DNA from: Sulfitobacter mediterraneus
Lineage (GTDB): Bacteria; Pseudomonadota; Alphaproteobacteria; Rhodobacterales; Rhodobacteraceae
Assembly: GCF_016801775.1 (NCBI RefSeq)
Contig: NZ_CP069004.1
Span: 1-64,000 of the forward strand
DNA length: 64,000 bases
Reading direction: 5' to 3'
In this document: positions 15,301-21,306 of the stretch, in pieces
How the letters are laid out: the number at the start of each line of letters is the position of its first letter
How positions within the stretch are numbered: position 1 is the stretch's first letter
Notes under the pieces: model-generated
Seen by the model: the letters and a program-made list of their open reading frames with translations, nothing else
Database searches by the model: none
What the model was told of the DNA's origin: nothing
Translations under genes and position numbers: made by a program

Positions 15301-18300
15301 GAACGCAACCGGCGATGACATCGTGGCCTATACCGTTCGCGATGCCAGAGGCGCCGAGGCAACGGCTTATATCGCGGTGGCAATATCGCCGGTCAATGAT
15401 GCGCCGATGCCCGTGGATGACTTTGCGCGAGGACCGGAAAACCTTGTTCAGATTGTGGATGTTCTGGCCAATGACACGGACCCCGATGAGGGCGATGTCC
15501 TGACGGTCGTAAGCGTTACAGACGGCACATTCAGTACCTCAAAGATCAACGCAGACGGCACCATTTCCGTAACCCCGATTGCAGAAGAGTTCGGCACAGA
15601 GGTTCTCACCTACACGATGCGCGATGCTGACGGGGTTGAGCGGCAAGCAACGCTGACATTGACTTTTGATCAGGTGAACGACCCGCCGGTTGCTTTTGAT
15701 GACCATGTGACCGTGAACGAAGATGCCTCCATAGAGATCGACGTGCGCGCCAATGATGAGGATTTTGGCGAAGAAGATATCTTTGTGGTCAGTTTTACGG
15801 CGCCCAACTCTGGCGAGGTTGCGCTGCTGGAAAACGGCAACCTGCTTTACACGCCGGACCCGGATTTTGATGGGGAAGACAGCTTCAAGTACCTGCTGTC
15901 CGACCATGATGCCAAAGTCAGCGGTGCGTCGGTCTTTGTGGAGGTCACGCCCCAGCCGGACGATCCGGTTGCCAAGAATTTCACCGTTGAACTTCAGCAG
16001 GGCAGCACCGTGATGTTTGACCCGCGCCTGTCGGCGACGGGCAACCCGGCGGATGCCGACAGTGACCCCGACCGCGATCCGCTGGGCATCAGCAGCTTTG
16101 CCGAGGCTGAGGATGGCACCGTTGAATTTGCGGCAAACGGATTGGGCCTGATCTACACGCCGGATGCCGATTTCTTTGGCACGGATACCTTTGACTATGT
16201 CATCGACGACGGCACAGGGCGCACAGACACGGCCAACATCACAGTCACCGTCCACCGCAACGATGTGCCAATCGCCCGGCCCGACAGCTTTGAATTGGTC
16301 GAAGATACCAACATTATCATTGATGTTTTTGAAGCTTACCCCGGCGGCATTTTGGAGAATGATGATGACGCCGAAGGTGATTTCTTTGCATTTCAGAGCA
16401 TCGGCACAGCGGTCAATGGCGCGATTGCCTTTAATGCGATCGAAGGCACAATCACCTATACGCCTGACGCCAATCTCTTTGGCACTGGCCTCGATACGGT
16501 CAATTACTTTCTTTCAGACAGTTTCGGGCGCGTTGTCAGTTCCACCATCACCTTTAACGTGATCGGCCAGGACGACGCGCCGGTGGCCTTCGACGATGTG
16601 GCGACCACGGGGGAAGACACACCTTTTGCCATTGATGTCCTCGCCAATGACGAGGATTTCGGCGAAGGCGATCTGTCGTTCAACGGGTTCTCGCAAGGTG
16701 CCTTTGGCGGTGTGGTTTTGTTGTCCGATGATACGCTGCATTATTCGCCCAACGCCAATTTCAATGGCCAGGACAGCTTTACCTACGGGATCAGGGACAC
16801 AGCCGGAAACACCAGCACGGCCACGGTCACGGTGAACGTAACAGACGAGCCCGATACACCGACAGCCAATGACGACACGGCCCAAGGCAGTGAGGATGTG
16901 GCACTGGTGATCGACGTGCTTGGCAATGACACGCATCCAGATACTGGCGCCGTTTTGACCGTTGTTGATGTCACAAACGGCACCTTCAGTACATCCGTGA
17001 TCAATCCGGATGGAACAATCACCGTGACGCCCGAGGCAGAGGCGTTTGGCACAGAGATCCTGACCTATACAGTGCGCGACAGCGCCAGTGCGGAAAGCCA
17101 GGCGCAGATCACTGTCAGCTTTGCCGCCGTGGACGATGCGCCTGTGGCGCTCAATGACATTGCCACGACGGACGAAGACACCCCCATCGAGATTGACGTG
17201 CTGGCCAATGATCTGGACTTTGGCGAGAATGACATTTCGATCCTCGGTTTCTCAGAAGGCAATTCGGGCGGTGTGATTGAACTGGCCAATGGCAATCTGC
17301 TTTATACGCCGGATCAGGATTTCAACGGCCCGGACAGCTTTACCTATGTGATCACCGACAACGCAGGGCAGGAAAGCACAGCAACCGTTTCCATCGATGT
17401 TGCGGCGCTGCCGGATGATCCGGATGCCAAGGACAAATCTATTTTTGTCCAGCAAGACAGCAGCTTAACCTTTGATCCTCTGCAATCGACCACTGGCAAT
17501 CCTGCGGATAGCGACAGTGACCCCGATGGCGATGCGGTTTTCTTGGATACCTTTGCGACCGCCCAAAACGGCACGCTCGCGCTCTCCGACGATCTGACCC
17601 AGCTTATCTACACCCCCGATGCGGGCTTTATCGGCGAGGACACATTTCTGTATCGGATCGGTGATGGCACCGGACGGTTTGATGAGGCCAGTTTGACCGT
17701 CACCGTGGGCCGCAACGACGCCCCCGTCGCACGACCAGACAGCTATGAGCTGAACGAAGACACCACTCTCACCATCGATCTTGCAGGCGGCGACAGCCCG
17801 CTTGCCAATGACGATGACACAGAGGGCGATCCGTTTTCTTTGACCAATGTGGGCGCTGCGGCCAATGGGGTGGTCCAGTTCGATGCAAATCAGAACACGA
17901 TCACCTACACACCAAACGCAAACCTGTTTGGTGATGCCTTGGACGTCGTGGAATACACCATCGTTGACAGTTTTGGCCGGTCGGTGACCTCGACCATGAG
18001 CTTTAACGTTGCTCCCCAGGACGACCCGATCACCGGGGATTTGCTGATCCAGACCAGCTTTGACGTTTTTGGAAACCCCGAGTTCATGCTTGATGCATCG
18101 CAACTGGAAGATGCTGACGGATTACCGGCCCTGTCCTTGGATGACCTTCTAGATGGCGCAACGCCCACGGATGATGAATTTGGCTATTTCGACAACTGGG
18201 TGTGGCGGATCGATGGGGGCGTTGTCGAAGGCTTTGATGCGCAATATTTCCCCGCGCCGGACGACGGGCAGAAACAGCTCACAGTAGAGGCAACCCTGAC

Positions 18301-19891
18301 GGATGAGCAGGGCAACACCAGCTTGATCCAGAGCGCGGCCGTTTCTGTGCCTGATGTGCGGGTCATTATCTCTTATAACCTGCAACCCGGCGTGGATGAC
18401 TTGTTTGATCCCTTCGACGGTTCGGGAGGTCCAAATGGGGCAATCCCCGGTTTTGTAAATCTGAAAGGGTTTGAACTGGGCAGAGACCGGATTGATCTGC
18501 GTGACGTTGCCTTGCTTGATGCGCTGAGCGCCGTGAACGATGCCACCGAGGGCAGCGCGGTTTTGATCTTTGACAATGGTAGCGTCCTGCGGATCGAAGG
18601 GGAGGGCGTGAGTCCGGACACTTTGACCTTTGACGATTTCCTGTTTGCCGACGGCAACATTGAACCCACCGGCACACCGGATGTGAACGGCGAGACCGAA
18701 CAGGGGGCCGTGCTTCAGGCGGATCCGTCTACGGTCGAGGACGTCGAGAAAATCAACCCGGACAGCGTTACGTATCAATGGCAGCGTGACGGCGTGGATA
18801 TTCCGGGTGGAACACAAATTACCTACACCCTCACCGAAGAGGATGTCGGCAAGACCATCACCGTGATCTACATGTTCGAAGACAGTTTTGGCACGCCGGA
18901 AACGGTCACCAGCGAAGGTGTCGGACCGATCATTGCCACCGGCGAGGAGATCACAGGCGGCACGGGCTCCGAGGCTCTTGACGGCACGGCAGGGTCAGAC
19001 GTCATTCGCGCCCTTGATGGCGATGACGTGATCAATCCGGGCAAGGGCAATGACACTGTCGACGGCGGCGCAGGCATAGATCGCGCCATTTATTCCGGCG
19101 ACCAGCTGGGCTATACCCTGACCTTCACCCCTGACGGCACTCGGATCACCGATCGCCGCGCCGGCGGCGATGGCACGGATGAGCTTATCGACGTTGAGTT
19201 TCTGGATTTCGAAACTGAGTTGCCGATCTTTGGTGGTCAGCCTATGCCACTGAACATCTTTGGCGGTCCGGCTTCACTGACGGCCGAAGAGTTTGCGCCG
19301 ATCATTGAGCTTTATATCGCGTATTTCAACCGCGCCCCGGATGCGCTGGGCCTCTACTTCTGGGCGACATCCTTTACCACCGGCACCTCGCTGGAAGAGA
19401 TGGCAACCCTGTTTGTCGGGCAACCGGAAACGCAGCTTGAATATCCCGAAGGCACGGCCAACGACGTCTTTGCGCAGACCGTCTATAACAACGTGCTTGG
19501 CCGGACACCCGATGCTGCCGGTTTCAACTTCTGGGTTGGGTTGTTGGACAACGGTTTTGTCGCACGTGATGCCTTTATCCTTGAAGTCCTGCGGGGCGCC
19601 AAAGCCGATCCAGCGCCGGGTTCAACGCAAGAGTTTATCGACCAGCAACAGCTCGACCAGGCCTATTTGCAGACCAAGACAGACATCGGCGCCTACTATT
19701 CCGTTCTCAAAGGCATGTCCGAGGTCAACAATGCCAAGACCGCGATGGCGCTTTATGATGGATCAGCGCAAAGCGTCGCTGACACGCTCTTTGCCATCGA
19801 CGCCTATTTCGAAGACGCGCTTGATCCCAATACGGGAGAGTTCTTGATGCAGCTGATCGGCGTCATCGATGACCCGTTTGCGATTGCCTAA
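6347..19891 (+). CDS. giant RTX/FG-GAP/cadherin-like secreted protein (adhesin-like)
   Basis: A protein of about 4,514 residues, probably a type I-secreted calcium-binding adhesin. Start: ATG at 6347 with GGTGGGG five bases upstream is preferred over a TTG at 6269. Order of parts: charged, helical and coiled-coil-like head (1-340); scattered blocks of GGxGxDxLx RTX repeats (about 350-2140); seven FG-GAP repeats with (G/F)D(I/V)N(N/G)DGxDD cores (2242-2721); an Ig-like domain (about 2740-2820); eleven cadherin-like domains introduced by NDAP/DDAP motifs (about 2828-3890); a second Ig-like domain (about 4110-4200); a last RTX block (about 4203-4245); and a DUF4214-like end (about 4313-4500). 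I found no cysteine downstream of the chosen start and no Sec signal peptide, both typical of type I substrates. No ABC/MFP/TolC exporter genes lie beside it. Adhesion is inferred from the domains. Confidence 0.93.
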   Translation: MEDDDTLQESAAVKLRDAASISWSVADAAGTAKKVVKLASKPFKSVEKLKDKVKKLEKAAKVIEDISDSLKSVSFTRPAAKVTDKVAEKVIDYTKKVETKIEALEGTSTKIGDFLFNVQKQLGNINKATNALGVAAEAYSRKLASAEQNLAPAASQFSTGVEFLDKESADARAIAVQLAEARISQADSINGPLLLLVTQLSEIDQAMEELSSKLDNDLLDIVVDLAESLGAITDVVSKITDPLETVLDYLGPVLDLMGSFFSFLLAPVEAALEWIIDKIGITALLEKAADEITSLLPNIDLLDGLAEKLEKLFLEEIQDFYETEIVAKYASILETINNPNFPETLSIGTDGDNTLNGSMNATGSLTLDGLGGNDNIFGGDFDDTLNGGTGRDILSGGGGNDIIDGGTDNPNGDEDDESPDSVIYAGNREDYNYTAVISDGVATGDWIVVDTRETITVDGVVTQRNDGKDILKNIELIIFADDGLDLRLFDQLIETRSKDGEIAYVSPYATNLEPIGGQLPLTLDGQRDWVYGAYGLDILITGGGNDQLSSGGNGRITRRKYDGDALFGGEGDDVYVVSPDGYDRDLIIDSGGIDTVDYNLASGGVKVYLGSTNPNDREAFYIPPSVEFHADFDGNDINDPVTIITEHPDGSTTSETVTYNAGVIQGIENVVGSDNHDIIIGNDDVNRLDGGAGNDMIRGLDGNDEIYGGSGNDILIGDWGDDYLEGGTGGNVYIGGLGDDDINDTAGGYGTVKYSTIAISSLYDQSVEFPDFAITGFDAFNVNDMPGGIVVVQTSEPGQQQVAKYQTSVNVGDRYGVDYLEDIEYIVGSTGGDYIFSLRGKSQHIYGNGGDDQLFADEVDIGNVFYGGAGSDLFVSHAFSPDLFYGGSESDTVRVWNDNTVDGDELYGDEAATGLQLPLDGVDILDLRNSNFAWHVHIDPLSPLGSLVGKETILRTDVEDSLFIQQTVGVNGVEEGDIVPTDFGKVPGALQANSNTPDEGGLATAFSGFEHIIGSDQRDIITGGYILSPVIFEGNGGDDVLYVSQFTTGELYGGDGDDVLGTYNPTNGDVAFVRLYEKDKITTLSGGAGNDVFVAGDFRESYEGGEGLDRLTFETSRASVIVNLSTNQVDGGYAEGDILLGGIEDVTGTQFEDTITGDEELNEIVGWDGIDVLLGLGGADNLFGGDGNDFLYGGAGNDYLHGGNGGDLLDGGAGIDTASWNFYQVHPKGGVERLTNDTSDIVADLETGQAGTDILISIENLTGGVGHDTLRGDAGDNLLAGSIGDDLLQGRDGADLLIGGVGDDTVEGGAGDDALFGGAGVNVLDGGADFDTIDYGVLELGVQVIMSGVGERAGDTSGIVRSYTPVDLFIWSDSETETTFDGYVEQTTITTGTTEARSTYEVFDQGNDDPDDDVYVPRGSITPERVWKFLNLSYATQTSDADDIPFLPGLLLPEQEVEVVERFEEAVDIFSNIERIAGSQGADFILGNAENTVFYGGLGGDVIDGGGGIDTMSYAFSEIGVSVDLKMMTFSGGEAEGDQIINMENLIGSGQSDALSGNDLDNTIVLGTGNDSARGYDGVDTVVLGFDFRDIAQIQGFADGVNIMRFEGDVPISVDFIADDIEILSFEDGDKTFAEIKALANDGTEGSDVLIGTPVPDTLDGRGGNDIVQGLDSADLLLGSAGNDLLQGQGGDDRLIGGLGRDRFIGGMGDDTFIIDDSTEIITEADGEGEDTAESSVDFALPDHVETLVLTGTDGTTGTGNDAANTIIGSDAANVLVGKAGRDTLDGGLGADTLLGGADGDVYLINETIDLIFGEAEDGGFDAVYATVDYTLPDNVELLAVANGASVHAIGNDGVNEFYTGLRLLDGNSNPTDGTGGSTFDGKAGADILVLGHDFEGSTFDFDDEGYLTITFDELTNRATNIEKFDFTDQFLTLDDLITTVFAPTGSVIVPGVEGDVIFGIDMSDASNGAQFVHVASAPGANDVIYNFSTAFGDNGAGTFLGHSFTDPATSQVEVLAVVPGDAPSAAQFYLSGIFRPLDVMTEANWTYYQVAVFGGEDNLSGTHLGDTLRGFEGDDTLFGDGGNDLIKGDGGDDSISGGQGDDTLFGGAGEDTLVGGNGVFNDFYNGGEGDDTHFGGNGVNTIFLHAQMGADVAFDFDAAKDFIDTSLLTEAERDLMAVTIDNADTLIGLSDGGSLRLIGTQINDLPIVPFDTGETDPVEFDLGLGTNGFEFPEIIAVSAAGDINNDGIDDFMVGWTDRTFFATITPIAYVVYGKDDADFDPLTQPFLLDLDEGFSVLAETGDANISLAAAGDVNNDGIDDFMVGTSESTHVIFGRDGDFLDHVDLGGLGATEGVKLAMEGANGQQFIEGGFDINGDGIDDMIVSDGAYYGSSTHVVFGSDAADPLPATISGADLDGTNGFTLLGPSYFTNPGDSLASAGDVNGDGFDDLIIGSRYHSVESPDGSSYTWTGGAFILFGSDQAFASSIELEKMTADQGFLIDGDIDGGQSRTGGVVQGGGDVNGDGFDDVVIMISRAIHKGPFSTAVEGDLIERAYVLFGSGDPMGESFDLDDGGTGRRVSLADLDGTDGTVFTLAIPEGYNSPNPNTQSDFKSLIGGGAIEIVDDLNNDRIADIVIGTTTFSREVVYDQDTGESTDTSLNTGQTFVLYGRTEGFGGVFELEDLTDLDGFVVDGFEGDGSGRIVRYAGDVNNDGGADFLIGASSSPSKLIFGTPFSDLPTLGTIEITGLAQEDETLTANMENLSDGDGFATLDFQWYRNGTPVQGATEATYLLTQADVDGEFYVTLSYVDNFGNAGIAQSDLLGPIVNVNDAPTAEADSYTAFEDKPLRMDLQANDFDADGDDLTYSFFTSTIGGAGTLTVNDDKTVTFTAADQFLGPVFFTYQLIDEDGVASVATAVNIDVVEVNDAPEITDLAVTIVEENSVTLSPLLGVTDEEGDAFSIVDAYLGDKTEISFTDDTITITGDLNATGDDIVAYTVRDARGAEATAYIAVAISPVNDAPMPVDDFARGPENLVQIVDVLANDTDPDEGDVLTVVSVTDGTFSTSKINADGTISVTPIAEEFGTEVLTYTMRDADGVERQATLTLTFDQVNDPPVAFDDHVTVNEDASIEIDVRANDEDFGEEDIFVVSFTAPNSGEVALLENGNLLYTPDPDFDGEDSFKYLLSDHDAKVSGASVFVEVTPQPDDPVAKNFTVELQQGSTVMFDPRLSATGNPADADSDPDRDPLGISSFAEAEDGTVEFAANGLGLIYTPDADFFGTDTFDYVIDDGTGRTDTANITVTVHRNDVPIARPDSFELVEDTNIIIDVFEAYPGGILENDDDAEGDFFAFQSIGTAVNGAIAFNAIEGTITYTPDANLFGTGLDTVNYFLSDSFGRVVSSTITFNVIGQDDAPVAFDDVATTGEDTPFAIDVLANDEDFGEGDLSFNGFSQGAFGGVVLLSDDTLHYSPNANFNGQDSFTYGIRDTAGNTSTATVTVNVTDEPDTPTANDDTAQGSEDVALVIDVLGNDTHPDTGAVLTVVDVTNGTFSTSVINPDGTITVTPEAEAFGTEILTYTVRDSASAESQAQITVSFAAVDDAPVALNDIATTDEDTPIEIDVLANDLDFGENDISILGFSEGNSGGVIELANGNLLYTPDQDFNGPDSFTYVITDNAGQESTATVSIDVAALPDDPDAKDKSIFVQQDSSLTFDPLQSTTGNPADSDSDPDGDAVFLDTFATAQNGTLALSDDLTQLIYTPDAGFIGEDTFLYRIGDGTGRFDEASLTVTVGRNDAPVARPDSYELNEDTTLTIDLAGGDSPLANDDDTEGDPFSLTNVGAAANGVVQFDANQNTITYTPNANLFGDALDVVEYTIVDSFGRSVTSTMSFNVAPQDDPITGDLLIQTSFDVFGNPEFMLDASQLEDADGLPALSLDDLLDGATPTDDEFGYFDNWVWRIDGGVVEGFDAQYFPAPDDGQKQLTVEATLTDEQGNTSLIQSAAVSVPDVRVIISYNLQPGVDDLFDPFDGSGGPNGAIPGFVNLKGFELGRDRIDLRDVALLDALSAVNDATEGSAVLIFDNGSVLRIEGEGVSPDTLTFDDFLFADGNIEPTGTPDVNGETEQGAVLQADPSTVEDVEKINPDSVTYQWQRDGVDIPGGTQITYTLTEEDVGKTITVIYMFEDSFGTPETVTSEGVGPIIATGEEITGGTGSEALDGTAGSDVIRALDGDDVINPGKGNDTVDGGAGIDRAIYSGDQLGYTLTFTPDGTRITDRRAGGDGTDELIDVEFLDFETELPIFGGQPMPLNIFGGPASLTAEEFAPIIELYIAYFNRAPDALGLYFWATSFTTGTSLEEMATLFVGQPETQLEYPEGTANDVFAQTVYNNVLGRTPDAAGFNFWVGLLDNGFVARDAFILEVLRGAKADPAPGSTQEFIDQQQLDQAYLQTKTDIGAYYSVLKGMSEVNNAKTAMALYDGSAQSVADTLFAIDAYFEDALDPNTGEFLMQLIGVIDDPFAIA
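15400..18010 (+). repeat. duplicated block of cadherin-like domains inside the RTX gene
   Basis: The nine cadherin-like domains in this stretch follow the order A-B-C-D-E-A'-B'-C'-D'. A (about 15400) matches A' (about 16850), sharing the GTFSTS.IN.DGTI.VTP pattern. B matches B' (GNLLYTPD). C matches C' (TGNPAD.DSDPD). D matches D' (YTP.ANLFG). E (about 16580) is itself B-like. The period is about 1.45 kb, which points to segmental duplication of a five-domain unit followed by divergence. Confidence 0.8.
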
Positions 19892-19993
19892 ACGGCCGGG
19901 GACGGGGCAGGACGTGCAGATGATCTGTTTGCGGTTGGTCATGGCGGCCTGTGATATTAGGCAAGCTCCAGCCCCTTCGGGGAGGGAGAGATC

Positions 19994-21043
19994 ATGACAG
20001 ATACCCCACTGTTTTCACTGACCGGATCAGAGTCTTTCGCTGCGTGGTTGGCAGGGCAGGATCTGTCGATTGCGTTTACGACCTATCAAATCGGCAAGTT
20101 GTTTTTGGTTGGCGCCCAGTCGAACGGGAAGCTGGCGGTCTTTGAACGCACCTTTGATCACTGCATGGGCTTGGGGGTGGGGCAACGCCGGTTCTGGATG
20201 TCCTCTCTCTATCAGCTTTGGCAGTTCGAGAACTTCCATGATCAAGGCGTCATTCAGGATGGCTTTGATGCGACCTACGTCCCGATTGCAGGCCATACCA
20301 CAGGCGACATTGACGTGCATGATATCCACGTACAGCCGGATGGCACACCGCTTTTTGTGGCCACGCGTTTCAATTGCCTGGCGACGCTCAGCCATACGGG
20401 CAGCTTTGCCGAAGTTTGGCGGCCCCCTTTTATTGATCGGCTGACAGCCGAAGACCGTTGCCACCTTAATGGCATGGCCGCGGATGACATGGGGCCACGC
20501 TATGTCAGCCTTGTTGGCCAAACCAACGTCGCCGATGGCTGGCGTGACCATCGCCGGGACGGGGGCATGGTTTTGGATGTGGCAAGCGGGGCACCCGTTG
20601 CGGCCGGGCTGTCCATGCCGCACTCCCCGCGTTTGCATCAGGGACGGCTATGGATTTTGCAAACCGGCACTGGCGAATTTGGCGAGATGGATCTTGCAAC
20701 CGGCCGGTTCAACCCGATTTGTTTTTTGCCCGGCTTTGCGCGTGGATTGTCCTTTGTCGGCGATCATGCGGTCATCGGCCTGTCGCGCCCGCGCGAGAAC
20801 CGCACGTTTGAAGGGCTCATGCTTGATGCCCGCTTGGCGCAACAGGGGCTGAGCCCAAAATGCGGGCTGTGTGTGGTGAACCTCAAAACGGGCGAGTTGG
20901 AGCACATGTTGCAGATCGAAGGCGTGGTGCAGGAACTTTATGACGTGGCAGTGCTGCCTGATGTCAAACGGCCAAGGGTGCTGGGTTTTCGAAGCGATGA
21001 AATCCGGTTTTTCCTCCGCCCTGAAAGCCAGCTTGGTCGGTGA
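19994..21043 (+). CDS. TIGR03032 / DUF4915-like protein of unknown function
   Basis: A 349-residue soluble protein resembling the uncharacterised TIGR03032 family. Visible features include WMSSLYQLWQFEN near the N-terminus, DIDVHDIHV, a CHLNGMAADD segment and repeated short beta-strand patterns (LFVATRFNCLATL, RLWILQTGTGEFGEMDL) that suggest a beta-propeller. There is no signal peptide or membrane segment. A strong ribosome-binding site (GGGAGGGAGAG) precedes the ATG. It starts 102 bp after the giant RTX gene on the same strand, so co-expression is possible. No enzymatic role is established; a role linked to the RTX protein is only an inference from position. Confidence 0.75.
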   Translation: MTDTPLFSLTGSESFAAWLAGQDLSIAFTTYQIGKLFLVGAQSNGKLAVFERTFDHCMGLGVGQRRFWMSSLYQLWQFENFHDQGVIQDGFDATYVPIAGHTTGDIDVHDIHVQPDGTPLFVATRFNCLATLSHTGSFAEVWRPPFIDRLTAEDRCHLNGMAADDMGPRYVSLVGQTNVADGWRDHRRDGGMVLDVASGAPVAAGLSMPHSPRLHQGRLWILQTGTGEFGEMDLATGRFNPICFLPGFARGLSFVGDHAVIGLSRPRENRTFEGLMLDARLAQQGLSPKCGLCVVNLKTGELEHMLQIEGVVQELYDVAVLPDVKRPRVLGFRSDEIRFFLRPESQLGR

Positions 21044-21102
21044 TGCGCTAGCAAAGGCGTTGTTCTTGTTTCAACCATGAATAGAGAGAAATTACGGCTG
21101 GG

Positions 21103-21117
21103 TTAATCTTGGGTTAA
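21103..21117 (+). promoter_or_regulatory. CtrA box (TTAA-N7-TTAA)
   Basis: TTAA at 21103-21106 and TTAA at 21114-21117 are separated by exactly seven bases, the full consensus for the alphaproteobacterial master regulator CtrA. The site lies within two adjacent 11-bp direct repeats (TGGGTTAATYT, 21099-21120), about 190 bp before the hybrid kinase gene and about 60 bp after the upstream gene. CtrA control of the phosphorelay operon is inferred. Confidence 0.6.
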
Positions 21118-21306
21118 TTTTGACGGGCGAAAGTGCTTCAGTTTACTGCTCTTGTCTGTTCTCACCGGAAAATTGATTGATTGGTTGAAAAAACCTACTT
21201 ATCAACTGAGGATAGAAAAGAACAATTGACTTGATTTGGTGCGGGGTCGTGATCGAAGCAGAAGCTTTGCACCGCTCGGCAGTCACAAAAAACAAGGTGC
21301 GATCAA

